Origin: Rhytidiadelphus loreus
Taxonomy: Eukaryota; Streptophyta; Bryopsida; Hypnales; Hylocomiaceae
Assembly: GCA_947034895.1 (NCBI GenBank)
Contig: OX344764.1
Location: forward strand, 6,696,001 to 6,760,000
Direction: 5' to 3'
DNA: 64,000 bases
Part shown: one piece after another, positions 36,689-50,700 of the stretch
How the letters are laid out: each line of letters begins with the position of its first letter
How positions within the stretch are numbered: the first letter of the stretch is position 1
Program-made: the position numbers and the translations under genes
Notes under the pieces: generated by a model
The model's database searches: none
What the model was told of the DNA's origin: nothing
The model's input: only the letters and a program-made list of their open reading frames with translations

Positions 36689-38924
36689 CTAATATCTGAT
36701 GGCAAACCTGCGGAGCCACAGCTCGTACATAACCATATGAAATGCGTCGTACTTGACAGGTGGTGAGTGCCACTCGAAATGCTTCCGAACCTGCACATTA
36801 TCCCAAACTCTCGTCATCTTGACGTGGAAATACTTCCAAGAACTCTTCACGTAAATCAATTCAATGATTTCAACCAAATACACATTTACTCCATCCCCCT
36901 TACCTGACGCACACCAGCATGCAAGACCCGATACTCTTTCATAGTCACTCCTTGGAGTACCTTCTTGAGGATGCCATAGTCTCTCTCCCTCAAAATAAGA
37001 GAAAATTTTCTCCAGTCCAAGATGTCATTGAAGGGTAAATCGTAGAAGTCTGCCATTATGACTGCCAAACAGAAAATCACGAGCTTCATGGCCGGAGCAA
37101 GACATTCAAGCACTCTTTCTATTCAAAAGAAAATGAAACGAAATAGCCTCCAGCAAGAACATGATCTGCGTACTACTCACGTCATGTAAAGAATGACCAA
37201 ATGCACTACGCAAGTAGAGGCTCACCTGGAACACAACCGTAGTGTATAGATTCAGAGATTCGAGCACTGTTCACCTGGGATCCAGCGGGGCATATACAGA
37301 ATTTGCTTCGATAAAATTGCTTTTGGTAGACAAACTCTCCAACAACACGACTGATTCGGTTGTTGGTGATGAAAAGCACAGGGTCGTGCTGCCATGCTTC
37401 CGCCAGGTTTACTCTCACCTTCGAATTCCTGTGACCAGCCCAAAACCCCAAGATAGTCCTGCACACCACAGCCAAAATTATTGGGTTCGAAAGAAGTCTT
37501 CGTATGCACTTGATCTGTGTGGTTGTGGGTTTACCTCTGAGGAATATCGTCTCCTCCAGCGGGAAGTGGAAAGGGTTGCAAAACTTGGGGCAGAGCAACG
37601 TCCTTGTGAGGAATGAAGGACCCGTTGTAGCTGGGTGAGCACACCACGCGGATGGAATTCTTCACAAGATGTTCCACTTTGGCGGTGGCACGAGCTCCGA
37701 CATCGTGGCATGTCACAAAGAAGTGGTCTGCCCCTAGGGTTCGGTTCCAAAAGGGGTATTTGATGATCAAACTCTCCACATACGTCATTACAATATCTGC
37801 CATGTTCTCGTAGCTCAAACCCTGTCATGTAAACGATACAACACGGAGACTCCGCGTGAGAGGACTCAGGCTGTCAAGTCACCTCGAATCGCATGCTCTG
37901 TTCTTCGCGTGATTCCTGTAAACAGAGACTAGGGTTTCTCTGAATAATTAGGCTGGAGTTTCATTACGAAAAATATATGGAGGCGTGACGGATACTTCAC
38001 TGGGGAATTGAGTGGGCAAGCACTCGATAAATCCTCATTCAGAAAGTGCATGCACGATGAACTTCCTTTTACACAGAAAACTAACGAGTCGCGAAAAGAA
38101 AAACTCAACGACCTTCATTATAACGCTGGCGAAGGCAAAGTTGCGCAATTCGGTCAAATTAGTGTCCAATTAACCAAATTGCACCGCTGCAGGGAGCCCC
38201 GTATGCCTGACTTCCACACGAGCATTACAGTTCGAGGCTCATGATTAATTAGCGATTGATAAGCTAGAATTTGATCTTCCATTGATAGAGAACACAACCT
38301 GACCTTGCCTCTCATCTTATGGCAGGAGATGGGAAGAAAGTAGAGATCAGCTGCTGCGGAGTCATTTGTCACGAACCGGCTCTCTCGAAGGTTCTGGAAG
38401 AAGTACCCCTCGCTGGCGTATTTTCCAGTCAGCTTGCGCGGCGTCTGGAAATACGTCTCCGGGTCCCCATCAGGATACATGTACACTTTTAACTTCGCCT
38501 CCATCTGCTTGAAATCCCGCCGGAAAAGGTCTGCCGAATGGTACACCTGCTCCAACATTTCCTGTCGGTGAGAAGCTTTCCTTCGAGGAACATCCTCTTC
38601 ACCGAGGGGGAAATCGTTTCTGGGAGAGAGCATGTGAAATGTACTCGCCCCGAAGTAGTAAAGCGCCAACACAAGAAGGGCGACAGACAGCCATATCCAT
38701 CGCCAGTGCTTATGCATGTAGCTGTAGTAGAACGACAGAACCTGTAAGCTTCGACCTACAAGTATTCCAGGCAACACCTGAGGATTCCGCTCTGCTCCAA
38801 CTCGGCCTCTCCCTTCCTCGCGAGTAAGAGTCTTAACGATTGAAACGTCCATGTGTGCTACCGGCACTTCAGAAACACTATCCTGCAAGCCTCGCTCGGT
38901 AGGCATAAAAGGTATGCTTGCCAC
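36689..38924 (-). CDS. Exostosin-domain (GT47) Golgi glycosyltransferase
   Basis: Exons on the minus strand: 38924-38304, 37821-37535, 37458-37226, 37061-36904, 36790-36689; phases agree and give 466 residues. It is a predicted type II membrane protein: a charged N-terminal tail, one transmembrane anchor at about 75-93 (WIWLSVALLVLALYYFGAS), a stem, then an exostosin domain from KLKVYMYPDGDPE (about 144) to the C-terminus. Family landmarks include ESRFVTNDSAAADLYFLPIS, YPFWNRTLGADHFFVTCHD, DVALPQ, FCICPAGSQVNSARISESIH, GCVPVIMADFYDLPFNDILDW and an HMVMYELWLRR end. Plant GT47 enzymes build cell-wall xyloglucan, xylan, pectin or arabinan in the Golgi; the acceptor cannot be told from this sequence. 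The usual second-to-last residues of the family (VIxxxxxLPF) are intact, so the enzyme is likely functional. Confidence 0.92.
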
Positions 38925-39764
38925 AAAGGATTACCGCGACACCCAGACTGGCACTAAAGCGCTGATATTCCAAAACCAAATACCCTGAGCTCCGTCCAGA
39001 ATCCTACAGCAAGGGTTTGAGCGAAGTCTGTTGGTAACTAAGCAGCGTGGAGCTTCAAGAACCCTTGGAGAACGGACGTAAGCCGCGAAACAATAGTCAT
39101 ATACCAGCCACAGCCACAGCCACGAAACCATCCCCAGCCACAGTACAGTTTGTTACCGCCACAAGACCACAAGAGCCCTTGAGGCTTGGACCACAACACC
39201 TCGAGACACTGTCGATTCGCGGGAGTCACAGATTGAAGTCATGGTTTCAGCCATCTTCAGAGCTTAAAACTTTCCGCTTCAGAACACATGATGAAGGCAA
39301 GTTATCAGGAAGATAAAGGATTTATTGATGGGTAGGAGGGAATCAGCTTCGATTTCACACAATCCTGCCCAATCTGGTTCAAGGAGTCTTAACTCCTGCA
39401 TTGACTCTGTCAACTGTGAGTTTAAAATTAAGCAGAACCATGTAGAAGAGCTACTAGGGTTGCATGGAAACAAAGACATCAACAGTGCAGATTAAGAAAA
39501 TTAAATTCTTAGAGTATAGCAGGCAAACACTTAAGCTACTACAATGGATCTTACTGAGCTCTGCCGATAGCAAGATAAAACATGTACAAGGCTCGAAATG
39601 GCACACAAGATGCTAGTGGGAAAAGTGTCCCTACACAATGGAGAATCCAACAAACGTCGACTAAAACTCTTGCCTCCATTGATTAACTAATCTCTATTCT
39701 ACAGAACATGAGGATTAGACACTGATCTTAACATGCATTAGATCAATCAACCTATGGAAGAAAC

Positions 39765-42471
39765 TCAAAACAGAGTCCCTTTTGTTGTATTTGTCAGTAG
39801 CTCGATTATCCTGAACATCCATCTATCCAACATACCTGTTTGATACAATAAAACAATGACAATATCAGTTCCAATTTCATATACAGTATGTAAAGTGAAG
39901 TGACAACGTACAAGCAGAGACACAAGTAAGAACATTCATGAATTCCATGATAATGGGAGAGGATGAAAGCTGCACCTGTTACAGCAAAGGTTCCACCAAG
40001 AACAGCACAGAGGCGGGTGATAAAATGCCAAAAATTACGGCTGTGTTCCGTGATTGTAACTACAATAGGAGATAAGTCGTACACAAAATAGACGGCTGCA
40101 TCCACCCCCCGCAACAACAATAGTGGGATTAGTTAACTTCCACTTACCCACGCATTCGTCTTATGAAAGTCACAACAGAAATAAAGTGCTCGTCGAGAAA
40201 GAAACACAACTTGAACTACTTATCCTGGAGCTGAACAAACCTGGATAAGACCGGTCAGAGGACTTCATTCGCTGGAAATACTCAGTCACGGAGAACTGGT
40301 TTGTCGGCATGATCTCTCCATGTAAATGGTGATACTCAGTAGGCACAATCTGAAAGCAAAATTAAAAAGCACATCCCATCAGTCCGAGATTAACTCCCTC
40401 CATATAAGAGACAAGAGAAGACTTCAGTATACCACGTCCGATTCAGGATCTTTCAGCTAGACCCCAATATATCATCATGATAGGAGCCAAACTACAACTG
40501 CTGAAGCTGCAGATCCAAGTGCTGATCCGACAGGCAGGCTAAAATTAACCTACCTTCAAAAAATACTTGAAAGTACCACTGATATCATGGAGAATGCGCT
40601 CATTTCCATCAAGCGGGTTGTGTACGCCGGGATAAGATGGCCCAAAGGATAGATCGTGAATTACATGACTCACATTCACTTCGTATCCTGTCTCAAAAAT
40701 CTGTCTCACCATTTCCCAACCATGTTATGTTAACAGGGTGTCAAAAGAAACTTGTTATAGAGAAAACGACAATCAATCCTTCACATCGCTTCGAGAGTAC
40801 AACGACTATGATGAGGAAAAATTTGTGAATAAAAGTGAAGATAGTAGTACCTTCGAGGCAACGTACGGGCTCAAGCCATGCATGGAGATATGAAAATTTC
40901 CTGCAACACGCTCCACGTCGAGCACACCAAAAACCTGCAAAAGTCAATGATAATAAAATCAAAGAATGTTAAGGGCAAGCAAAGACGATGCACTAGTAAC
41001 AATTCACAGTAAGAAAATCAGAAAGAATTTGATTACCTGACATCCTTCTCCATCTTCAATCGCCTTCTTAACCTCCGTAATCACTTTCTGTGGATCTTTC
41101 TGCGAGGGATGACTATGTACAGGCATGCCGGCAGCTTCATCATGAATTCCGTGCTCATCATGCTCATGCCCTGTAAGGAAACCGTTTGAATTAATACCCA
41201 CATATGCCTTGTGCTTACATCCTCATATAAGAAAACCAACAGAATCCGCCCCAAAGAGCATATTTTGACTGAGGCGCAGTCAAAACCCAAGCGCTGATCA
41301 GCTTCGGCTTCTGAACCAACAAATTCATAAGTAGAAAAACATCCTACCGTGCCCTGCAGAAACTGCATGATCCTTTACTGCCTGATGGTCGCCATCTTTG
41401 TGCTCCTCTTTTTTGTGTTCTCCCTCAACAAGATCACTGACATACTCTGAACCTAATACGTAACCATCTCTGTGTATACGCAGCTGTACAGAACAAGATC
41501 GCTCCATGATTTCAATACGTTATCATGATTTGTTGTAAGATGAAGTACATTGCCACAGAATCTGATCCAAACCCTTTTCCTCTTTATTAGAATGCAAAAC
41601 AGAAAATAAAAGAATCTTTCCACACGAACACGCTGACAAACAAGCGGCAGACGATGCTTAAAGGGATAAAGTGATTTAATATAGATACGAAGTTGACAGG
41701 AACTTACTTTCCAAATATTGGTGTCAAGATCAACTTCATGCTGGCCAGACATGTCTATCGCATCCAAACTCAAAACTGTACAACCAACGATGATCAATAA
41801 ACATATCAATGCACAAAGGTACCAGTGACGTAAAGGGCTGCACAGAAGAAAGTAAAGCGCAGAAATCATTAAATTAGTGAAAGAAATCGAAAAAGACAGC
41901 TAAATCAGGAAGAGCTGACAAACAAACCTTCGCAGGGCAGAGCAGGAAAGGTCATATTAATGTGAATTGGCAATTTTTCCCCGCGCTTGACATCCACCGA
42001 CATCTGTGTCAAGGAATTTTCATGTTATTGAAGAGTAATAAAATAATCCATTGCACAATTATAAGAAACACAAAGAACATACCGAAACGAAAAGAAACTA
42101 AAATTTGAATACCTCGTGCACAGTGACAGTTTCTAGATAAAAGCGAAGCTCGTGAACGAAGAGAATGGCCATTATAAATAGTCCTACTGCCGAGACTGCC
42201 ACATCAATGCATCAAATCGTGTCCTTAGCGGTAGTCTCAATATCAGACAAGACATAAAACGTAAGAAAAATTTAGATATTATGTAGAAAAGCCTCCATAT
42301 CCACATGAACTTACATACAACCAAAGAAGACCAAAAATCCAACGCAAGCTAGTACTAACCTGCTGCACCAGAGGAAGTCTTTTGCATCAAATGATCTTCG
42401 GCACGAGGGAAAGCATCCAGATTCTTGATTGCTTGCCATTTTCCCGTTCTGCTCATCTTGATCCCACTCAT
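39765..42471 (-). CDS. ERV41: Erv41/ERGIC-type ER-Golgi cargo receptor subunit (At3g22290-like)
   Basis: Eleven exons on the minus strand: 42471-42360, 42195-42113, 42003-41928, 41775-41708, 41483-41348, 41170-41037, 40934-40851, 40700-40554, 40349-40241, 40095-39976, 39835-39765, giving 379 residues in phase. The N-terminal ERGIC domain starts IKNLDAFPRAEDHLMQKTSS with a transmembrane segment at about 38-51, followed by MSVDVKRGEKLPIHINMTFP and LSLDAIDMSGQHEVDL. A His-rich luminal insert (about 134-178, EGEHKKEEHKDGDHQ and GHEHDEHGIHDE) precedes GCQVFGVLDVERVAGNFHIS. The C-terminal domain contains VIHDLSFGPSYPGVHNPLDG, PTNQFSVTEYF, VYFVYDLSPIVVTITE and a second membrane segment (FITRLCAVLGGTFAVTG). 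In yeast and animals Erv41 pairs with Erv46 to cycle proteins between ER and Golgi. A second ATG six codons in is possible. A 5' UTR intron (about 43236 to 42512) is likely. Confidence 0.93.
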
Positions 42472-43460
42472 GGTAACCCGCAATGATTCAAAGGAAAAAA
42501 AAAATATCTGCAAAACCAGTATAACAAAAGATTCAAGAACGGTAAGATTGTTGAACGGGGTGTACACAGGCTTTTCACAGCTGCATCGGCCCATATCAGT
42601 AGAACTCCGCTTGAATAGCAAGACAATTCCTATCCGACAATACACGCATGTATTCTCCAATTGTAGCTCCCTCAGTTATAGATTATAGAATATAAATGCA
42701 GTGAGTGATCGCCTCTGAAAGACAAAGCAAAAAATCGAGACAAAGTCTCACATACGCGCTTCAGCATCCTTAGTGCCGCCTTTACGTAAAGAGAGTATTA
42801 CTGCAAGACTCTGTAGTCCATTCCTACAGCAGACACGAAATCCAAAATTGAACAGCTAGTGTGCACAGAAAACATGTGCAAACGTTTGCTATAATGAAAT
42901 AACGAATTCAAACAAGAATCCGAAGCTCGTGCAGCTCAACTGTCACGGCGAGTGAACAGAGTAGCCCATCAAATTTTGGACACAATCACCTAACACCATC
43001 CTGAAGGATAGCATTTTCTACGATTAGCGTTTCTTATCAAAATACTTGAAAGAAACTAGTACACGACCGCGACTTGATAACGCCAGACTCTACAGGCATT
43101 GAAAACCTTCGCAAAACACGTTCACCCTAGCCTATTTCACGGGAAAATTCGTTTCACTCCGTGGTTTGATTGTCACAGAGGGAAAATATAACAGCGAAAC
43201 AGCGTCTCGCGCGGCCTATTTCAGAATTTCTCACCTCGAGATACAAAATGGAACCCTAACTTGAAATTACCGCCAATCTATTGATCAAACTCGCCGATAC
43301 AATCCCAAAGTGCATGTTCTCGGACCTCCAAAATTCCAAAATTCTTGACGAGGGATTCCTGCTCGGGGTTTAATCCAAATCGAGCTCACGGTCGTCACAA
43401 CGTCAAGTCTCGAGCATCCTCCATAGCTGGACCGGGCGCTGCAAATCTTTGACCAAATGA
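42472..43460 (-). promoter_or_regulatory. Leader, 5' UTR intron and promoter of the Erv41 gene
   Basis: On the minus strand a good donor (CTCGAG then GTGAG at about 43235) and an acceptor (GGTTTTGCAG at about 42511) bracket a likely 0.7-kb leader intron ending 40 bases before the ATG. Sequence upstream of 43460 becomes AT-rich and featureless, so transcription probably starts near 43.3-43.45 kb. Confidence 0.45.
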
Positions 43461-46400
43461 ACGCTTGCTGTGTATATTATTAGTGTGGGACTGTGGGTTT
43501 TCTATTTGCGGGAGATACATGGATGGATGAAAATTCCGGATGGACGGAATACTCCGTCGGTCACACTAATTGAAGTACTGAATTTACTCTTATTGACCCA
43601 CCCAATGCAACTAGCAATTTTAACTTCCAATCAATTGTAAATGAATTTTCATCACATTTATACCACTGAAATATTTGTAGAAAAAAAAAGTAAGGGAGAA
43701 CCACCCATAATCGACTGAATAAGCAATTCTGAATATGATTTGGAGTAGTGCAAAGCAAAGCAAATATTTTCAGAGGTGGAAGGATAGAAATGATGGGGAT
43801 TGCACAAATTTTGATAATTTTATCACTTGAATTGTAATTACTATGAATTTTGAAAGGCAAAAAGTACTCGGGACCCAATGCCAATCTCTAAACTCTTCCA
43901 ATTTTGATCACTGAAAAACTACAGTCTTACTAAATGCTTTCTGCTTTCTTACTCATTACTTTGAGACATGTGTCATGAATTTATTAATCCCAATTTCGAA
44001 AAGAAAAGAAAAACATTCTAGCTATGGTTGGAAATAAGTCAATCTATAGGTTGGTTATTGGGTCCTAATCAGGAATGGATGACTTTCCCTTAGTATTTGG
44101 TAAAATTGTCAATTCTAGCAAAGAAAATCTTTTGGTGAATCCTAACATAAATTGTACGCTTTTCACCAAAAACTATTGACCTAGTGTTGAAAAACTTATT
44201 ATTTGGCGAAAGTATCGATCTTGTGCATTTTTTCACAAATCAATAGAATAAAGTTCTTTCATGTTAGAAACCCAAAACTATTTTAAAATAACCATCTTGA
44301 AAAGCAAGGCTAAAATCTTCATCTATATTTATTTCTTATGAATTTCAACCATAGAATACATGGGTTAACTTGTTCAAATACATTGTTCCAAAATTTTAGA
44401 GTGAATATCCCCACCATTTGCAAGTTCAATGTGCCTAAACTTCAATATGTAGTTTTTTCTAGCCCTACCAAAAGGTGACATTTGGTCTTTCATCTTTTTT
44501 AGAAAAAAAAACATATGTCCTATAACATGTGTATTTTGGTCAATATATTGGAAAATGGTTTGAAAAGATATATTAAAAAATCAATTAAAAAAAATTGTGT
44601 TCATCTTTAAGAAAATTATAAAGTGAAAGTAGTATTGAATGAAAGAAAAAACTAAATTGCTCATAACTTTTAACATAAATCGAGAATTATTTATCCTAAT
44701 GAAGAAAATATTCTAGTAAATAGTCAATATCTTTTATTTTTATTTGAGAAATTTCAAAATTGAGAGCAAAGGTTGACTTTAAATGTTATTTCTACCTTCA
44801 TTGCTAGCAATATAAAACTCCTCACAACTTTCATCTCATTATTCAAAATTGAATGGTTCAAGTGTTTTTGAGTAGGTATCAATATTAAGTACAACAAAAT
44901 TAATTAATAGTTTTTCAAAATATATTTTTTGTAGACTAGTTTGACATTCAAATTAAAAAAAGCTTCTAACTATACAATATTTATCAAAATGATGTAAACA
45001 TAGAGTTTCATACATAGATTATAATGATTAGCATCCATATTTTAAAATTTCATGCAAAAATTTCAAATATCGAAGTTGACAAAGCTTTCCTAAGTTCTCA
45101 AAAAAACAAATCTAGTGGGTTCTTTAGTCCTTTAGGGGTTAATCAACCTAGTATGTTTTTTAGAATGACAATAGACATGATTGCTTCATGCAATCTAATT
45201 ACATTGAATTTTCTTTTTGTTTAGGTCCCTCCATTACAACTTTAAGGTTCAAAGAAAGTCTTACATACTTAGGTAGATGAGAGCATCCCATGACCATAGC
45301 AAAACAAATCTTCAAAATGAAAAAATGGATATGTGAGCAAAAAAAAGAATCTTATGGCCCACCAAACTACTCATTGTAACCTAGGTCTTTATGTTTCAAA
45401 GCCTCTCACCCACATAGTGTGTTTTTTATGTACAATTTTTCACTAGTTGGATACAACCAAAAATGTTGTCTATATTATGTGAAGGTAATTTTCATTTTTT
45501 TCGGTCAAAATAGTAAGAGTATTGCTGTTTTTAAAGACCAACAGCCAAATATCACCTAGATATCATCCAAATATCACATGAAAATTGAAGAAATAGTTTT
45601 CTACTTCTTCAAAATGAAAAAAAAAATCACTACCCCATCCTATCATTTGGATTCTAATTTTGTAAGGTACCCTTCAAGCAACTCCTCATCTTGACAATCT
45701 AGAAGTCTTGCGTAACCAATCATAGTTGTAAAAGTTGAAGCTGCATGGGCCAGGGTGAACTGATCCCTCACTCATCTCTAAAGAGGGAAAATGCTGATTT
45801 AAAACAAAATTCCACACATGATAAAATTTGCAAATTTTGAATTCATACTTGCAATTAGAGGCCCTACATTAGCTACATGAGGTGCAAAAGATAAATTAAT
45901 CAAACATAGAATAAGGGGTCTTTCTTTTTACATGCACCCTTGGAATAACGAGGGGATGAGTGAGGGTGTGGTTCATCCCAGGCACTGTCTACATGGTTGT
46001 AAGGGGATCTCTTTTCTAAAAAAATACTCCTCCAATCTTGAGGGCCTCCAAATTGCTTGTGGTGTGTTAATTGAAGGTGGCCACCCAACCTAAAATGTAC
46101 CATTGCCCCCAAACCTTGATCATCACTCTTGGTTCATCTCCAAAATCAATATGTACCTATGAGTAAAAGAAACGATTTTAGAATCTTTGTAAAAAGAACT
46201 TTGACCCTTTTGTATATGGTATCCAAATGTTGCATTCTTTGGTGTGTCGAAACCTCCTTTGATTTGCGAACAAGAAAATATAAAATTTTAACCAGTCTAA
46301 TAATACTAATTAGGCACATTAGCGGTCTTGGGGCCCTACCCAAGTGGGGCCGGCCTCAAAATCCAACACCCAAAATAGTGTCAGTGGATGAAGTTTTCTT
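43461..46400. other. Spacer between the divergent Erv41 and Erv46 genes
   Basis: AT-rich, no gene. 44800-45142 resembles the right part of the TTAA-type elements (ATAACTTTCATCTCATTA, then a CCTTTAGGGGTTAA end at 45129-45142); the left end was not identified. Between 45745 and 45985 two arms around CCTCACTCATC / GATGAGTGAGG form an imperfect inverted repeat with about 170 bases between them. Confidence 0.4.
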
Positions 46401-47739
46401 GCACTAACTTACTGTAGTGCTTGTCAATAGAGATTCTTTGACTTCAGACCAAATAGGATCCGAAGCCGAACGTTCCAGAGCACCGGGTACGACGCCACAC
46501 GGGAACCGGTCAGATCCGACCCGGCCTCGGCCCGCGCACCCGGTCCGTAGCATGCCTCCCTCCGCCGTCGTGCAAGACTTCTCACTATGGTCGCGGTGTG
46601 CGTGCTTTCATTGCAGCTGGACTTCGGATGTCAATTTTCCTCGCCATAGCTCCGTCACGTCGTCAATCTCCAGCCTCGTCATTACAGCTCCCAATCGTGA
46701 CCTGCCATCGGGAAATCAGAGCTCGTCATTATTGAGTCCCCACGATTGCCACGACGTTGACGACTCACTCGGCTTGGAATTGGCTTGGAAAGGTACTGGT
46801 TTAGGGTTTGCTTTCGAGTGTTTTTGAAGCTTTGGTCATCTACTTTTGTGTTGCTTCGCTTCTCGGAGCTGAGGTTACGAGGTTGGAGAATCGTGATAGA
46901 CGTAGTCAGTCTGGCTGCGTCGTTTGTCAGAGTTTCTTTGCGTTGACCACTGCCGAGTGTGGAATTGGAGTTGGAAGGGATTGTTTTAGGGTTTGGATCT
47001 TGGAGTTTGTTGAAACTTCAGTCATCTTCTTTCTTCTTCCTTCGCTTCTTGGAGTTGAGGTGTCGAGGTTAGAGAATCGTTCCAGGTGTAGTCTGGCTGC
47101 TTCGTATTTTTGAATCATTGGTGGGCTTTCTTTTCGTTGACCATTCCCTCGGGTGGAATTGGCGTTGGGAGGTGTTGTTTTAGGGTTTGGCTTCGGCTTA
47201 TTTTTGTCTCTGCCGAGTGTGAGGTTTGGTGCTAGGTTCTAGGGGTTGACTATTCTTGGAGTTTTCTCTTCTTTCTTATTTTATGATTTTCTCATTTGGG
47301 GTTCCTGCAGAAATATGCAATTTGTGTGTCTTACTGTGTCCCTCAGATTTTCCAAAACTTCCGTTCTTTTAACTCATGAGGGGAAGATTGCCTTTCGTTT
47401 TGTTTTAAGCGGTTGGCACTTTGGGAGTATGGTGCGCACGGTTTTTTTATTGCTGTTTTTTAAACGATGCTGGGCGCGGACTGTGAGCAAAGTGATTAAC
47501 AGAATGAAAGACTCTGTTTCAGGGTTTTCTGGTAGGAGCGCGCATGCAAGTCTTCGCTTCAACTTTGTGATGACTTTAGGGATTTTACTACTGCCTCGGA
47601 GGTTATGCAGGTTTCAAGACGGGACAATTATAGGGGGAATCTTGAATCATCTATGAATTGTTGAAAGGCCTGGCCCTAAGGCGTTAAAGAAGTGGGTCAG
47701 AGGCAGGTGTAGGACTGGTGATCAAGATAGGAATCAATA
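46401..47739 (+). promoter_or_regulatory. Promoter and long leader of the Erv46 gene, with tandem repeat
   Basis: GC content rises sharply at about 46450. Positions 46754-47215 are built from two and a part copies of a 187-195-base unit; each unit carries CGTTGACxACT..., TGGAATTGG, and a telo-box-like TTAGGGTTT (46801-46809, 46986-46994, 47180-47188). Several upstream ATGs precede the true start at 47740, so an intron in the leader is likely but I could not fix its borders. Telo-boxes are common in plant promoters of growth-related genes. Confidence 0.5.
46754..47215 (+). repeat. Tandem units of about 190 bases in the Erv46 leader
   Basis: Unit starts lie at about 46754 (CGTTGACGACTCACTCGG), 46941 (CGTTGACCACTGCCGAGTG) and 47136 (CGTTGACCATTCCCTCGGG). 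Each is followed by TGGAATTGG...TTAGGGTTT and, in the first two, by TTCGCTTCT(C/T)GGAG(C/T)TGAGGT. The third is partial. The divergence suggests an old duplication. Confidence 0.8.
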
Positions 47740-50700
47740 ATGGCGGTCTTTAATAAGTTGAAGCAGCTCGATGCCTACCCAAAGATTAGTGAAGATTTTT
47801 ACAGCCGAACTCTGTCTGGCGGTGTTATCACGCTTGTATCTTCCATATTTATGACCCTTTTATTCATCACAGAATTTCGTAAGTGTCTGTAGGTCCTATC
47901 ATTCTATTTGGACCTCATAGGACCATATTATCGGTTATCAGGTCTTGCATTGTGATTGATCAACGTTCAAGAATTTCAATTTGACAATCTGCTTGAATTA
48001 ATCTTTGCTGCATCGGTCATCTTAACATTTTCTAACGTTATAATGCCTGCTGGTTTTCAGGGTTATATCTAAGTGCTCAGACTCAGAATCAGCTCGTGGT
48101 GGATACGTCACGAGGGGAAACCCTTCAGATCAATGTACGTTGAGAATCACTTTTTTAACTGCACCTCTTGACTTTTCGTTTGCCAATCGATTGATCGGAG
48201 GATATATAAATATCTTCTTTGAAATATTAATCTGAATTGGAAAGACTGGTTTCTTTTGTTGTTTGTGAAATTCGCAAGTTCTCTAAGTTTATACGGAATC
48301 AGAGGCAAACGAGTGGTCAGGTTCAAACAAGTTGTGTGGTTTTTGTTTTTGTAGTTGGACATCACTTTCCCGGCATTGGCATGTTCAGTGGTCAGCTTAG
48401 ATGCAATGGATATAAGTGGTGAGCAGCACCACGATGTGGTACGATCTCCTCCCTACTCCATGTTTTCAACATATTCATGAATTCTTACAGATTTGTTGTG
48501 GTATTCATGAGATCTGTTCTATCCAATCTTATTTTGCGTTGACCCTAATATTTCATTGCACATAGGCTGGAGACTTTATGTCACCATGTTTTTACACCTA
48601 TCTGTCTCCTTTATGCAAGTGCAGAGGCACAATATTTACAAGAAAAGGCTGGATTCACATGGCAAAGCCGTTGACGCCCCTAAACCAGATGCCATCAACG
48701 CCCCCAAGGTGAGTCGCTGAATTTACGTCCCCGACTTGGGTGAGGAAAGATGTCAAAATTTGTCTGCCTTGACTTTGAATGTGCTGATAAATATTGTGGA
48801 TTAAGTTGGGCGTTCGTCTTTCAAGTTGAAGTACTTCCTGCTTAGAAATCTGTTGCATTTGTGAATAACTCTAATTAATAATTTGAAACACAGGTACAAA
48901 AGCCGTTGCAAAGGCATGGTGGACGGCTTGAGCACAATGAAACCTACTGTGGTTCTTGTTTTGGCGCAGAATCTGTAAGCCTGGCATTCCATGTTTCTTC
49001 CATACGTCTGATATTAATGTCTGATTGTCTAAAAGGGTGAAATGCATATCACATGGTTTCCATCTTCTATGGTCTAGCCATCTCTATACATGGCCATGGA
49101 AATAGACTTTAGGGTCCTCTTCATTAGTGAAGATGAAGTGATCAATTGGAAATGTACCATACAAGGAAAGGAATGTCCTGAGTCTATCCTGAGTCTGTCC
49201 CCGGAATATATGTCATAGCGTGACAAAAAATGGGGTGTGTCTGCAGGCTGATGATGAATGCTGTAACTCATGTGAAGAGGTGCGAGAAGCTTATCGGAAA
49301 AAGGGGTGGGCCATGACCAATACAGACCTAATTGATCAGGTTGATATTTAACCTCTTTTATTCTGGTGCTCGCTGGATTACTTTGCTTACCTCTTTAATG
49401 GCGATTCTGTATCAATATGGGTCCGTATGCTTCATGTTTTTGCCAACTATGAACGTGGTGCAATAGCCTGCTGCAATATGTGTTCACACTTCAGATTCAA
49501 TATGAATTGCATCCTCTCTGAGAGTTGTTTTCGCTTGCTAATTCATCTTCATGCTGTGTTCTTTCAGTGTCACAGAGAGGGTTTCATTGAGAGGGTAAAG
49601 GAGGAAGCTGGAGAGGGTTGCAACATCTATGGCAAATTGGAAGTCAATAAGGTGGCAGGGAACTTCCATTTTGCGCCGGGGAAATCGTTTCAGCAATCAG
49701 CTATGCATCTCCTTGACCTAATGGGGTTCATGACAGATAGCTTCAATGTAATCACAACTTTACTCTCTACAGTGGAGTCTACAATACCCAGAGCGTGTAG
49801 TTCTTGAGCAATTTTAACGTAGTGGTAGGCTTTTTTAACGTAGTGCGTAGTGGTGACTGAATTGCAGTGTGCTTTTGCCTGAATGTTGAGTATGATGAAC
49901 GAATACAATAATAACTCCAATTTCATGTTGTCTGATTTGTTCTTGGGGATCCTTACACTTGTAGGTGAGTCATACTATCAACGAACTTAGTTTTGGTGCT
50001 CACTTTCCTGGAGCTGTGAACCCTTTGGACAAGTAAGTTAATTTTGCTCTTTTTTTCTTCTTTGCCAACGTATTATTGTAGTTGACAATTTGAATACCTC
50101 TGTTTGTGATAGCGTAACTCACGCTCTCAAGAAGTTCATTCTAATCGATTTCTCATTTCAGGATCACAAGCATTCAGAAGGACCAAAACGGCATGTACCA
50201 GTACTTCATCAAGGTTTAAGTCTAGTCTTTTTCATTACCCTGAGAACTTTAGGAATGTGCCTTGGTTATAATTTGGTGTTTTTATTGGCAGACAAGGTAA
50301 CAATTTGCTGTCTCTGTTGTAAGTTAATGGGTGGATTCTGTTGTTATACTAATTTTCAATGTGATTTGACAGGTAGTGCCGACAGTGTACACTGACATAA
50401 AAGGCAGAAAAATTGCAACCAATCAGGTCTGACAGCCTTCTTTCTGTAAGAATTGTATGCACTCGCTTTTGTATCCTGCAAATTGTGATAAGGTTCTGTC
50501 ACCTCATTAGCATCCTCACCTGTGAAGAATTGTTCATCTCAGTTTTCTGTGACGGAGCACTACACAGCCGGTGACCACGGGCCAAGAGTCGTTCCTGGTG
50601 TTTTCTTCTTTTACGATTTGTCACCCATCAAGGTATTGCATCCTGCTGTTTTGAATCTGATTGCATTTTAGTATGTACTGGGTAAAATCGTTCCAGTGGA

